Shown here piece after piece: positions 1-8,888 of a stretch of DNA of 64,000 bases. The stretch is from NCBI GenBank assembly GCA_016926695.1, contig JAFGOB010000179.1, positions 12,965 through 76,964 on the forward strand. Direction: 5' to 3'. Under the pieces are notes generated by a model. That model saw nothing but the letters and a program-made list of their open reading frames with translations, had not been told where the DNA came from and made no database searches. Position numbers and translations under genes: made by a program. The first letter of the stretch is position 1. Each line of letters starts with the position of its first letter. Origin of the DNA: Dehalococcoidales bacterium (GTDB lineage: Bacteria > Chloroflexota > Dehalococcoidia > Dehalococcoidales > UBA3254).

Positions 1-568
1 ATAGCAGGGGAGATACGGCCAGGTTTTCGCCTGCCGGGACCGTGTAGCTATTTTCCCATGCCTGAACCGGATATACTTCCCAGGCATCCGTGAATAAGCT
101 TCCCTGGTCTTCGGTCCATGTCGATACCACCAGTTGAAGCAGGCTTCCAGAGACAAAAATCCTGTCCCCTCCGTCATATTTCGTCGTGGTACCCCGGGGT
201 ACGGGGATTGACCCGCTCTCGAAGGTATGGATCTGGCCTTTATTGAGCGATACCACTTCATCGCTGCCGGTACCTGTTCCCAGGCCGTTTTCCCAGTGAT
301 CGTAATATACCTTTGTATTATTAGCGCTGGCTGTGACTCCTACAACATAATGCATGCCGTCCGACGCATTAATCGGGGGTTCTATGGCATTGAAAACGGA
401 ATACGTACCGTTATAGGGCTGTGAGCTTGGGTTGTTGCCAGTGGGGAGTGGTAAATAAAACTCCTGGAAACCGGCAGGAAGTGCTTCAACCGTCCGTGGT
501 AGTATGAGGGCTACGGCCAACAGGAAGAACGTCACTATAGAAACAAACCTGAATGCTGCGCGTTTCAT
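1..568 (-). CDS. Secreted surface protein, N-terminal part (runs off the window edge)
   Basis: Reading leftward from ATG at 568, the frame stays open to base 1, so about 189 residues are visible and the C-terminus lies outside. Residues 1-29 form a signal peptide: basic start MKRAAFRF, a hydrophobic core, then a cleavage-like VEALP. The mature part is rich in Gly, Thr, Ser and Asn, with a motif reading YYDHWENG near residue 90 and no cysteine in the visible part. This composition and motif are typical of the N-terminal region of large DUF11/SdrD-like surface proteins in Chloroflexota and related bacteria. A purine-rich GGGAGGG lies about 13 bases before the ATG. It is transcribed divergently from the UbiD gene. 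The pseudogene at 17707-21018 is another protein of this general class. Exact family uncertain. Confidence 0.7.
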   Translation of the reverse strand, partial: MKRAAFRFVSIVTFFLLAVALILPRTVEALPAGFQEFYLPLPTGNNPSSQPYNGTYSVFNAIEPPINASDGMHYVVGVTASANNTKVYYDHWENGLGTGTGSDEVVSLNKGQIHTFESGSIPVPRGTTTKYDGGDRIFVSGSLLQLVVSTWTEDQGSLFTDAWEVYPVQAWENSYTVPAGENLAVSPLL

Positions 569-754
569 TATTTAAAGATCCCTCCCGTGCAATTTATTGA
601 AGTAATTAATACTATCTTTGAATACATTATAGTCGATGCTGAGACCCGATTGTTCTCTTCCGCCTTCCTGAAAAAATACCGCCTCTGTTTGAATTGTTTA
701 AACGGATTGCATAGAATTGGAATATCTGAATGTTGCATAGCAAGGAGGGTTAAA

Positions 755-2167
755 TTGGGGGTTAAGGATTTAAGAGACTGGCTGGCGGATGTTGAGAGGA
801 TGGGGGAGCTGAAGACCGTTGAAGGAGCGTCATGGGACCGTGAGTTGGGCGCTATAAGCGAGATGCAGGCGGAACGCAACGGTCCGGCCCTTTTATTCGA
901 TAAAATACCGGGATATCCGGATGGGTTCAGGGTACTGGCTAATGCCTTCCTCAGCCACAGGCGGACGGCATCGATGCTCGGAATACCGGAAGGTCTGTCC
1001 AGCGTGCAGATGGTGGATGCCTGGCGGGGGAGACTGAAACAGGTCAAACCGGTCCCGCCGGTCGAAGTGGATTCCGGTCCTGTTCTGGAGAACAGGCTGA
1101 CCGGTGATGAGGTGGACCTGAACAAATTCCCGGCGCCGGTCTGGCATGAGCTGGACGCGGGCAGGTTCCTGGGTACCGGGTGCGCCATTGTGAGCCAGGA
1201 CCCGGATAACGGCTGGGTCAACCTGGGTACATACAGGTGCCGGGTTTTTGACAAGAACCTGCTGGGTGTGGGACTGAACCCGGGCAAACACGGCACCCAG
1301 ATGATGGAGAAGTATCATAAGAAGGGTCAGGGTTTTCCCCTGGCCGTCATCTGCGGAATGGAGCCTGCCCTCTTTATGTCGGCCTGTAGCCCGCTGACCG
1401 GATGGGACGAAAGCGAATATAACTTCGCTGGCTGGGTGAAGGGTGAACCCGTACAGGTCGTCCGGGGTCCGCTGACCGGCCTGCCCATACCTGCCGCCGC
1501 CGAGATAGTCCTGGAGGGAGAGATCCCGCCCCCGCCGCAGATGGAGAAGAGGGAAGACGGTCCTTTCGGCGAATGGGGCGGCACTTACAACTCGGCCAAA
1601 CATCCCTTGATGATAGTCAAATCGATTTCCTACCGCAACGATCCCATAATACTGGGCGTTTTGCCCCAGACCATGCACCTCCAGCAGTATTTTTCCATCC
1701 CCCTGATGGCGGCGGAAATCTGGAACGTACTGGAATACGCCGGCATCCCGGATGTGACTGGCGTATGGTTCGGGCTGGGCCTGGTCTGGCCGGTCTTCTG
1801 TGTTATTTCCATTAAGCAGGGCTATTCCGGTCATGCCAAGCAGGCCGCCCTGGCAGCCGCTTCCTGCCGCGCCAACACGGTCGGCGGGCTGTTTGTCATA
1901 GTCGTGGACGATGATATCGATATCACCAATGAGAAGGACGTCATATGGGCCGTCACGCGCAGGGCGGATATCGACAATATTCAGAAGATCAGCGGCATAT
2001 TGACCAAGGCCGGCGCTCCCAAGAGACCCGGCGCTCCGCTGGTCAACGACAGGATCATTATTGACGCCTGCTGGCCTTATGAACATCGCGACAGATACCC
2101 GGTTATTCACCGCTTCAGCGCTGAATACCAGGAGAAAATGCTGAAAAAGTGGAGTTCGCTTTTCTAG
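755..2167 (+). CDS. UbiD family (prenyl-FMN dependent) decarboxylase
   Basis: A 470-residue UbiD-type carboxy-lyase, which removes or adds CO2 on aromatic or unsaturated acids using prenylated FMN, in the cytoplasm. The start is taken as TTG at 755, because AGGAGG sits at 743-748 and the protein then begins with VKDLRDWL, the usual UbiD N-terminus; the frame is open further upstream but that part is not family-like. The hallmark EDGPFGEWGG near residue 275 carries the acidic catalytic residues of the family. Length is close to the family's usual 480-500. The molybdoenzyme gene follows on the same strand after 127 bases, and an SDR and a flavoprotein come next, so an aromatic acid such as a hydroxybenzoate is a reasonable substrate; that is inference. 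No ubiX-like flavin prenyltransferase is in the window. Confidence 0.9.
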   Translation: MGVKDLRDWLADVERMGELKTVEGASWDRELGAISEMQAERNGPALLFDKIPGYPDGFRVLANAFLSHRRTASMLGIPEGLSSVQMVDAWRGRLKQVKPVPPVEVDSGPVLENRLTGDEVDLNKFPAPVWHELDAGRFLGTGCAIVSQDPDNGWVNLGTYRCRVFDKNLLGVGLNPGKHGTQMMEKYHKKGQGFPLAVICGMEPALFMSACSPLTGWDESEYNFAGWVKGEPVQVVRGPLTGLPIPAAAEIVLEGEIPPPPQMEKREDGPFGEWGGTYNSAKHPLMIVKSISYRNDPIILGVLPQTMHLQQYFSIPLMAAEIWNVLEYAGIPDVTGVWFGLGLVWPVFCVISIKQGYSGHAKQAALAAASCRANTVGGLFVIVVDDDIDITNEKDVIWAVTRRADIDNIQKISGILTKAGAPKRPGAPLVNDRIIIDACWPYEHRDRYPVIHRFSAEYQEKMLKKWSSLF

Positions 2168-2294
2168 AGGAAAGGGAGAACAGTGGAGTTTACGGTTAAC
2201 GGCAATGGCGATGTTGGGTCTATACCCGCGGTAAAAACTGATATATAGGTAATCGACCTGTTAAGAACTGGACTAATGGTAAAAAGGAGAGAGA

Positions 2295-4943
2295 ATGGCT
2301 GCTTCAACAATTACTGTGGCGGATAACACTGTCATCAAGTCGCTCAGTCTGGGCGGTACGCAGGGCGGCGGAGTCCCCTGTGCTGTGGATGTCAAGGACG
2401 GTAAAGTAGTCAGGGTCAGACCCCTGCACTATGACTGGAAATATAACCTTGACGATTATCATCCATGGAAGATCAGCCGGAACGGCAAAACACTGACAAC
2501 CATTACCAAGTCTCTTCCCGGCCCTTTCCAGCTTGCCTATAAGAAAAGGGTCTACTCCCCCAACCGCATCAAGTACCCGCTGAAAAGGGTGGACTGGGAC
2601 CCGAACGGCGAGAGGAACCCGCAGAACCGGGGAAAGAGCAAGTACAAACGCATCTCCTGGGATGAAGCCACCGATATCATCGCGGCTGAGATAGCCAGGG
2701 TGCATAAGCAATACGGCGGTTACGCCATACTGGCGCAGGTTGACGGCCATTCGGAATGTAAACAGATCCACGCACCGCATGCCTGCCCGACCTTACTGCT
2801 GGACAAGCTGGGAGGCTACACCGTCCAGGTAAGGAACCCTGATAGCTGGGAAGGCTGGTACTGGGGCGCCAAACATGTCTGGGGGGATGGGGTTGTCGGA
2901 TGCATGTTCCCCGCGGACAACGTTTTAAAGGACATCTCGGAGAACTGCGAACAGGTCCTGCTCTGGGGATGCGATCCGGAAACAACTACCTGGGGTTTTT
3001 GCGGGCAGTCCGGCAGTCCCATATGCTATTTCTGGAAGGAAGCCGGGATCAAGCAGGTCTATATCTGTCCGGAGCTTAACTACGGAGCGGCTGTACATGC
3101 GGATAAATGGATACCCATATTGCCCTGTACCGATGCCGCCCTTCAGTTGGCTATTATCTATACCTGGATCAAGGAAGGTACCTATAATAAAGAATATATT
3201 GCCACGCATGCCGTGGGCTTTGATAAAATATCCGATTACGTTACAGGTAAAACGGACGGCGTCCCCAAGTCTCCTGCCTGGGCATCTCCCCGGTGCGGCG
3301 TCCCGGAGTGGACCATCAAGGCGCTTGCCAGGGAGTTCGCCTCAAAGGTGACCTCCATAACCCACTATTACGGCGGCGGCATGATACGGGGGCCTTATTC
3401 CCATGAGCCGGCCAGGCTGGAGGTAGTGCTGCTGGGAATGAGGGGGCTGGGCGGCCCCGGCATCCACCAGTTTACTATCACTCGCTACGGGATACCCAGG
3501 AACAGGGCGCCCAGGGCCACCCTCTTTAATCTCCAGGAAACCCAGGCTGAACCACTCAAAGACAGGGTCACTCCAACCCTGCCCGAGCTGGCCTTTGCCA
3601 CCGTTTGCGCCATTACTAAACAGTTCCTCCCCAAGACATATATACAGAAGGCTATTCTCAATCCTCCCGTCAGCTTCTGGGGCACGGGGTCGATCAAGGC
3701 TTCCGTCGAAGACCAGTTCAATAAATATACGTTCCCCATTCCCAAGGAAGAAGGCGGCTCGGAGATACATATGATCTGGACGGATACTCCCTGCCGGACC
3801 ACTTGCTGGAATGAAGGCAACAAGAATGTCGAGGCCATGAGGAGCCCGAAAATAGAATGTATTATTGCGCAGCATGCCTGGCTGGAAAACGATTGCCTGT
3901 TGGCTGATATCATTCTGCCGGGCAATACCACCTTTGAGGTAGAGGACCTGGTTCCCAACACCAGCAGGACCGGCATCGAGTTTCAAAGCGTGGGTCTGCA
4001 AAGGCGGGCCGTTGCGCCTGTCGGAGAATCGATGAGCGACTTTGAGATCGTGCTGGAGATTTCCAAAAAAATGGGCATGTACGAGCAGGTCTCGGAGGGC
4101 AAAAACCTGGATGAATGGCTGAAGTACTTCTATGATTATTATCACCTCTCAGAGTTTATAAGCTGGGAAGACCTCAAGGAAAAGCAGTATGCCGTCTTCC
4201 CCATAGCCGAGGACTGGGAGAAGGATACCCCGGGTTTAAGAAAATTTTACGAAGACCCGGAAAAGAATCCCCTTCCTACACCCTCCGGGAAACTTGAGTT
4301 TTATTCCGAAAGACTGGCCCAAACCTTTCCCGATGACATGGAGAGGCCTCCCTATCCCCAGTGGATCGAGGGAGCGCCCGGCTGGACGCACGATGAAAAC
4401 CTCTCCAGCAAAAGGGCTGAGAAATATCCTTTGCTCATGATGTCCAATCACGGACGGTGGAGAATGCACGCCCAGTGCGACGATATAGCCTGGACCCGTG
4501 AAACTCCCACCGGCAAGATCAAGGGGCCGGACGGCTACATGTACGAACCCCTCTGGCTTAATCCCCGTACGGCGGCTGAACGGGGCATCGGGAGCGGCGA
4601 TATCGTGAAAGCCTTCAACGAAAGAGGTGCGGTTCTCTGTGGGGCTATTGTCTGGGAGAGGATCATGCCGGGAGTAGCTTACGTGGACCATGGGGCCAGG
4701 GTGGACTGGATAATACCGGGAGAGCTTGACCGGGGCGGCGCTGTAAACCTGATATGCCCCATGGGTGTGACGTCTAGGAATATCTCCGGACAGACCACCA
4801 ACGGGTACCTAGTTGAGGTGGAAAGGGTATCCGCTGCTCAGATGGAGGAATGGAAAAAGAAATACCCGGAGGCGTTCAACAGGGAATACGATCCGGCTTC
4901 CGGCCTGCGCTTCAACGGCTGGGTGATAAAAGAAGAAGAATAG
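2295..4943 (+). CDS. Molybdopterin oxidoreductase, transhydroxylase large-subunit-like (copy 1)
   Basis: An 882-residue member of the DMSO-reductase superfamily. It lacks the N-terminal Cys motif that binds an Fe-S cluster and lacks a Tat signal, like the cytoplasmic pyrogallol:phloroglucinol transhydroxylase large subunit, whose length (about 875) it also matches. The segment RNPDSWEGWYWG places Asp183-Ser184 where that enzyme has its Asp and Mo-ligand Ser, and His152 lies about 31 residues before, similar to the reported active-site His (recalled from the Pelobacter enzyme). The C-terminal molybdopterin dinucleotide-binding domain begins near residue 715, after EKYPLLMMSNHGRW. SD sequence AAGGAG lies 6 bases before the ATG. 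No small Fe-S subunit gene is nearby, which is odd for a transhydroxylase. The substrate is inferred, not shown; other resorcinol- or phenol-type hydroxylations are possible. Confidence 0.85.
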   Translation: MAASTITVADNTVIKSLSLGGTQGGGVPCAVDVKDGKVVRVRPLHYDWKYNLDDYHPWKISRNGKTLTTITKSLPGPFQLAYKKRVYSPNRIKYPLKRVDWDPNGERNPQNRGKSKYKRISWDEATDIIAAEIARVHKQYGGYAILAQVDGHSECKQIHAPHACPTLLLDKLGGYTVQVRNPDSWEGWYWGAKHVWGDGVVGCMFPADNVLKDISENCEQVLLWGCDPETTTWGFCGQSGSPICYFWKEAGIKQVYICPELNYGAAVHADKWIPILPCTDAALQLAIIYTWIKEGTYNKEYIATHAVGFDKISDYVTGKTDGVPKSPAWASPRCGVPEWTIKALAREFASKVTSITHYYGGGMIRGPYSHEPARLEVVLLGMRGLGGPGIHQFTITRYGIPRNRAPRATLFNLQETQAEPLKDRVTPTLPELAFATVCAITKQFLPKTYIQKAILNPPVSFWGTGSIKASVEDQFNKYTFPIPKEEGGSEIHMIWTDTPCRTTCWNEGNKNVEAMRSPKIECIIAQHAWLENDCLLADIILPGNTTFEVEDLVPNTSRTGIEFQSVGLQRRAVAPVGESMSDFEIVLEISKKMGMYEQVSEGKNLDEWLKYFYDYYHLSEFISWEDLKEKQYAVFPIAEDWEKDTPGLRKFYEDPEKNPLPTPSGKLEFYSERLAQTFPDDMERPPYPQWIEGAPGWTHDENLSSKRAEKYPLLMMSNHGRWRMHAQCDDIAWTRETPTGKIKGPDGYMYEPLWLNPRTAAERGIGSGDIVKAFNERGAVLCGAIVWERIMPGVAYVDHGARVDWIIPGELDRGGAVNLICPMGVTSRNISGQTTNGYLVEVERVSAAQMEEWKKKYPEAFNREYDPASGLRFNGWVIKEEE

Positions 4944-4997
4944 AGAAACAAAGTTCAAGAAACAAGGGACCAGTACGAGCGTAAAAATAGTTAGAGT

Positions 4998-5082
4998 AAA
5001 TAGCACGAGGTATGAAAATAGATGCCATTCTGGGCCCGGCGACACCTTCTCTCATGTCGGGTACGGCAACCGCAGGTTGCCG
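4998..5082. repeat. Intergenic repeat, copy A, with hairpin
   Basis: Bases 4998-5020 match 6081-6103 at 20 of 23 positions in direct orientation. Bases 5043-5071 match 6126-6153 as an inverted copy with only a few differences. The element ends in a perfect 8-bp hairpin at 5064-5082 (CGGCAACC, loop GCA, GGTTGCCG) without a following T-run. Both copies lie just downstream of genes of the aromatic cluster. The whole 4944-5310 gap holds this, the second repeat family at 5213-5251, and no convincing gene. Confidence 0.5.
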
Positions 5083-5212
5083 CAGCATCATCAGTGTGAA
5101 GGTATGTGATTAATATACCTATTTGCGCATAAACAAATACTGGCTGTAGTTGTTGTTATACGCCGAAGTATTCTTCCCCCTTGAGGAGAGAAGGTCCGCC
5201 TTTTTTCCCATT

Positions 5213-5251
5213 CCTTCTCCCTCGATGGGAAAAGGTCAGAATGAGGGTGAT
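5213..5251. repeat. Short palindromic dispersed repeat, copy 1
   Basis: A 39-base unit nearly identical to 7888-7926 (about four mismatches). Its core is a CTCGAT loop flanked by pyrimidine-rich and purine-rich arms that can pair, then AGGTCA and GAGGGTGA. A degenerate partial copy lies just upstream at about 5172-5196. REP-like repeats of this look are frequent in intergenic spaces of several bacterial groups. Confidence 0.6.
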
Positions 5252-5310
5252 ATAAATTATTTCCTCGTTCCCCGTATCCTGATACGGAGAGGAAAAGATA
5301 AGGAGGAGCT

Positions 5311-6057
5311 ATGAGACTGGAAGGAAAGGTAGCCCTGGTTACCGGATCGGGTAGCGGAATCGGCCGTGCCACCGCCCTGCTTTTTGCCAAAGAGGGGGCT
5401 GATGTATGTGTCAATGACATCAACCTGCCCGGGGCCCGGGAGACCGTGGAGATGATCAAACCGCTGGGCAGAAAGGCCATAGCGGTCAAGGCCGATGTCT
5501 CCGAAGAAAAAGAGGTCATGGACATGGTCGACCGTACGATCAAGGAACTGGGCGCGGTGGATATCCTGGTCAACAATGCCGGTATGGAAGGTTTCGGTCC
5601 CATTAAAGACTGTACCGTGGAAAATTGGGACAGGGTCATGGCCGTCAACCTGCGCGGCAATTTCCTCTGTGCCAAGCACTGCGGTCGCTGGATGATAGAG
5701 CATAACCACGGCAAGATCGTCAACATCTCGTCCCTGGCTGTACTGAGGTGTCCTGCCGGGATTATCCCCTATGCCGCGGCTAAGGCCGGGATCGTAAGGT
5801 TTACCCAGACTCTGGCCCTGGAGTGGGCCCCTTACCATATCTATGTGAACTGTATTATCCCCGGCGGGATTAATACGCCCATGAGCCGGGCCCACGGCCC
5901 CATCGACCCCGCACGGATCAAAACGCTGATCCCTCTGGGACGCATCGGGGAGCCTGAGGATGTGGCCAAGGTAGCCCTGTTCTATGCTTCCTCCGATTCC
6001 GATTTCGTGTCCGGCACTGCCCTGCCCGTGGACGGCGGAGAGACCACTCGCTTCTAA
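5311..6057 (+). CDS. Short-chain dehydrogenase/reductase (SDR)
   Basis: A 248-residue classical SDR that should transfer hydride between NAD(P)H and a carbonyl, alcohol or ring. Visible motifs are the cofactor loop TGSGSGIG at residues 11-18, NNAG near residue 90, the catalytic Ser near 141 and Tyr-x-x-x-Lys in PYAAAK near residue 155, and the C-terminal VDGGETTRF. Asp37 in VNDIN after the second strand favours NAD(H) over NADP(H). SD AAGGAGG sits 6 bases before ATG. It follows the UbiD and transhydroxylase-like genes on the same strand. Phloroglucinol reductase is an SDR, so ring reduction of a trihydroxybenzene is an attractive but unproven role; a FabG-like or alcohol dehydrogenase function cannot be excluded. 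Confidence 0.85.
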   Translation: MRLEGKVALVTGSGSGIGRATALLFAKEGADVCVNDINLPGARETVEMIKPLGRKAIAVKADVSEEKEVMDMVDRTIKELGAVDILVNNAGMEGFGPIKDCTVENWDRVMAVNLRGNFLCAKHCGRWMIEHNHGKIVNISSLAVLRCPAGIIPYAAAKAGIVRFTQTLALEWAPYHIYVNCIIPGGINTPMSRAHGPIDPARIKTLIPLGRIGEPEDVAKVALFYASSDSDFVSGTALPVDGGETTRF

Positions 6058-6080
6058 ACTAATACGGACACAATTGAATC

Positions 6081-6153
6081 AAATAGCACGGAGCATGAAA
6101 ATATTGTCATGATGCGGCGATCAAGGGTTGCCGTGCCCGACGGGAGAGAAGGC
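6081..6153. repeat. Intergenic repeat, copy B
   Basis: Second copy of the element at 4998-5082: the first 23 bases are a direct match to 4998-5020, while 6126-6153 matches 5043-5071 in inverted orientation, so the two halves have been rearranged relative to each other. The 6058-6359 gap otherwise holds an open minus-strand frame of about 65 codons (6127-6325) without a usual start codon, which I do not call a gene. Confidence 0.45.
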
Positions 6154-6359
6154 GACGTCGGTATCCGGCATGATACCTCCGGAGGCTAAAAAATCAATTG
6201 ACCTTTTTACGATATGGCCGATATTGAGCTCGCTGTACGAATTCTCTTTGGCAGCCAGGATTTCAGGGATATCAGTAAAGTCTTCATCCGGAATGACCTG
6301 GACAGATAGGATTTTGATTGCGAATTAGCAGAAGAATAAAAGCAGGAGAGTGGTAACAA

Positions 6360-7877
6360 ATGGCTGAGAATACCGGCAGAAGGTTTGAGGTTCCCCGCCA
6401 ACCCATCGCGGAGAAGGAGATCAAAGAAACATTCGATACCGATGTGGTGGTGGTGGGTGCTGGGACGTCCGGTAAGGCTGCGGCCCTTTCCGCCGTACAG
6501 GCCGGGGCCAAAGTAATACAGATCGACAAGCATGTTACCTACAGGTGGGGCGGCGGCATGATAGGCACTATAGACAGCCGTCTACAGAAAAAGCTGGGAG
6601 TTAAAATAGACAAGGATGAAGTCTGCCTTCAGCTTATGAGGTGGTGTGGAAACAAGCCGGACCAGCGGTTGTATCGCGTCTGGGCGGACCACAGCGGGCC
6701 GGTCATGGACTGGCTGATGGATATCACCGAGCCCGAGGGCATCAAGACCCTGCCCATGCAGTGGCCGCGACCAGCCGGCTGGGATAACAGCCGGGAATAC
6801 TACCCGGACTATCCGACAGCCCACTGTCACAGCGATGGCAAAAACATCGGTCTCAATCACAGCCTGGCCCTTGAAATCGTGCAGAAGCGGGCCCTGGACC
6901 TGGGAGTGGAGATCCGCTACCGCACTCCTGCCGTCCAGCTTGTCAGGCAGCCTAACGGCAGGGTGATGGGAGTGATCGCCCGTGACAGTGAGCGCAACTA
7001 TCTCAGGTTTAACGCACGCAAGGCCGTCATTCTCTGTACGGGCGATTACGGCAACAATCCCTGGATGGTGCAGCAGTACTGCCCGGAGGCCGTTGAAGTC
7101 GCCAGCACACGCAATATCTACATGACCCGCAACCGGGACCTGCTGGATGCCCCCGAGCCCATTAATGTGGGGGACGGCCAGCAGATGGCTATGGCGGTCG
7201 GGGCCATAATGGAGGAGGGCTTCGGCGCTCCTATGTCGCATGCCACCGTGCCCGCCGCCGGCGCCAACGCCTTCCTGCGCGTCAATATCCTGGGCGAACG
7301 CTATGAAAACGAGGACGTGCCGGCCCAGAGCCAGGCCAACTCGCTGGTCCGCCAGCCGGGTAAAAAGGTCTGGCAGGTCTTCGATGGCAAGTGGGAAAAA
7401 GACATACCCCGTATGGGCTTCGGACTGGGCACTTTCAATCAGCCGAATGACATAATAAGGAACAATATCGAAACCAATGCCCTCAAAGGCAATACCCTCA
7501 GGGAGCTGGCCTTGAGAATGGATGTGCCTTTCGATGCCTTCAGCAGCACCGTCGAAAGGATTAACCTGCTGGCCGGGCAGGGAAGAGACCCGGACTACGG
7601 CAAGCGACCGGACCGCCTGACCACGGTGGAAAAGCCGCCTTTTTATGCCAGCCTTGTCGAGCAGCACATCCTGGTAGTCCTGGGCGGCATTGTGACCAAC
7701 CCCAGGTTCCAGGCCCTGGACAAAGACCGCCGGGTCATCCCCGGCCTCTATATGGCGGGCAATACCGTCGGCAACCGCTTCGCCGTTGACTACCCTACCA
7801 TGGTGGCGGGACTGAGCCACGGCTTCGCCTGGGTCTCCGGGCGTCTGACCGGCCTCTACGCGGCCGCGGAGACGTAA
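6360..7877 (+). CDS. FAD-dependent fumarate-reductase-like flavoprotein
   Basis: A 505-residue FAD_binding_2 family protein, the group of soluble fumarate reductases, 3-ketosteroid dehydrogenases and related ene-reductases. The dinucleotide fold is seen at residues 28-57 (DVVVVGAGTSGKAAALSA) and the closing FAD contact near residue 470 (GLYMAGNTVG, then a conserved YPTMVAGLSHG). No signal peptide, heme motif or Fe-S motif is present, so it is cytoplasmic and needs an external electron donor. It closes the + strand run UbiD, molybdoenzyme, SDR, flavoprotein, which suggests reduction of a double bond or ring intermediate in the same route; this is inference. SD AGGAGAG is 11 bases upstream of ATG. 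Confidence 0.85.
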   Translation: MAENTGRRFEVPRQPIAEKEIKETFDTDVVVVGAGTSGKAAALSAVQAGAKVIQIDKHVTYRWGGGMIGTIDSRLQKKLGVKIDKDEVCLQLMRWCGNKPDQRLYRVWADHSGPVMDWLMDITEPEGIKTLPMQWPRPAGWDNSREYYPDYPTAHCHSDGKNIGLNHSLALEIVQKRALDLGVEIRYRTPAVQLVRQPNGRVMGVIARDSERNYLRFNARKAVILCTGDYGNNPWMVQQYCPEAVEVASTRNIYMTRNRDLLDAPEPINVGDGQQMAMAVGAIMEEGFGAPMSHATVPAAGANAFLRVNILGERYENEDVPAQSQANSLVRQPGKKVWQVFDGKWEKDIPRMGFGLGTFNQPNDIIRNNIETNALKGNTLRELALRMDVPFDAFSSTVERINLLAGQGRDPDYGKRPDRLTTVEKPPFYASLVEQHILVVLGGIVTNPRFQALDKDRRVIPGLYMAGNTVGNRFAVDYPTMVAGLSHGFAWVSGRLTGLYAAAET

Positions 7878-7887
7878 TTCTCTCATC

Positions 7888-7926
7888 CCTTCCCCCTCGA
7901 TGGGGAAAGGTCACGATGAGGGTGAT
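7888..7926. repeat. Short palindromic dispersed repeat, copy 2
   Basis: Near-identical to 5213-5251. Arms CCTTCCCC and GGGGAAAGG flank the loop CTCGAT and could form a hairpin 10 bases after the flavoprotein stop codon; it may serve as a transcript 3' end, although no T-run follows. Confidence 0.6.
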
Positions 7927-7992
7927 TCAACCGGCTTCTTCCTTAGTGTATATAATATATTTATAAGCAGATGAGGGCCGGGGAGGCGGAGC

Positions 7993-8829
7993 ATGACTGA
8001 CCCTATCAGGATAATAACCGACAGCACGGCGGATATTCCCGTTGAAATAGCCCGGGAATACGGCATCGAAACGGTACCGATCTATGTCAGGTTCGGCGAT
8101 CATGTTTACCGCGACGGTGTGGAACTTACCTCGGAACAGTTCTATGAAAAGCTCAGGAGCTCGGAGGAGGTACCGTCTACCTCTCAGCCTTCACCGGAGG
8201 ACTTCAGCCGGGTATTCAGCGAAGCTGCCGGTAAATACAGCGGTGCTGTATCTATCCATATCTCTTCCCGTATCAGCGGCACATACAACTCAGCCCTGCT
8301 GGCTAAAAATCTTCTAGCCTCCTCCTTTCCGGTGGAGGTGATAGATTCCCGCTTTAACTCGGCCGGACTGGCCCTGTGCGTTATGGCGGCAGCCAGAAGC
8401 GCCCGGGAGGGTAAGGACATCCGCCAGATCAAGCAGGATACCCTAAAAGCCATCCGTGAAATCGGGATGTTCGGCATGTTCGGCACCCTGAAATACCTGG
8501 CCAGAAGCGGAAGGGTCAATAAGGCCATCGCCATGGCCGGGAACTTCCTGAACGTCAAACCCCTCCTGACCTTTCATGAAGGTGAAGTGGTCAGGGCCGG
8601 GTTTGTACGTACGGTGCGCCAGGGCATGCAGCGTATTCTCAACTACATAGAATCTAAACGGCCTGTCAGCGAGCTTATGCTGGTGCACAGCGCTGTCCCA
8701 GACCAGTGCGAAGAGTTAAAAGACAGGATAGAAGAGATAGCGGAAATAAAAAACATCATCGTAAGCCAGCTCGGCGCAGCCCTGGGTGTACACGGCGGTC
8801 CGGGTGTGCTGCTGGTAGCTGTTAGGTGA
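7993..8829 (+). CDS. DegV family fatty-acid-binding protein
   Basis: A 278-residue DegV (FakB-type) protein. The family binds one long-chain fatty acid and in Firmicutes presents it to the kinase FakA for phosphorylation. The N-terminal IITDSTADIP at residues 6-15, TSQPSPEDF near residue 60 and the ISSRISGTYNSA block near 95 are typical fatty-acid head-group contacts, and HGGPGVLLVAVR closes the protein. Length matches the family (about 280). SD GGGAGGCGGAG lies just before the ATG. No FakA kinase is in the window. It appears to be a single-gene unit, convergent with the heliorhodopsin operon. Confidence 0.9.
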   Translation: MTDPIRIITDSTADIPVEIAREYGIETVPIYVRFGDHVYRDGVELTSEQFYEKLRSSEEVPSTSQPSPEDFSRVFSEAAGKYSGAVSIHISSRISGTYNSALLAKNLLASSFPVEVIDSRFNSAGLALCVMAAARSAREGKDIRQIKQDTLKAIREIGMFGMFGTLKYLARSGRVNKAIAMAGNFLNVKPLLTFHEGEVVRAGFVRTVRQGMQRILNYIESKRPVSELMLVHSAVPDQCEELKDRIEEIAEIKNIIVSQLGAALGVHGGPGVLLVAVR

Positions 8830-8859
8830 AACCAGCCCGGTTGCGACTAATCCTCTATT

Positions 8860-8885
8860 AAACTAAAATAGCCGGACCTGCCGGC
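8860..8885 (-). terminator. Rho-independent terminator of the heliorhodopsin operon
   Basis: On the minus strand GCCGG, loop CAGGT, CCGGC (8885-8871) is followed by TATTTTAGTTT. It lies 4 bases beyond the last codon of the operon's final gene. The stem is short (5 bp) but GC-only. Confidence 0.6.
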
Positions 8886-8888
8886 CCG

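Noticed and set aside
587..754. N-terminal extension of the UbiD frame back to 587
   Set aside because: No SD before it, the extra 56 residues are not UbiD-like, and a clear AGGAGG with TTG start lies at 743-757.
893..2110. Long minus-strand open frame opposite UbiD (405 codons)
   Set aside because: Antisense shadow of a GC-rich coding gene; no family features.
6127..6325. Open minus-strand frame of about 65 codons with protein-like text
   Set aside because: No usable start codon or SD and overlaps the intergenic repeat.
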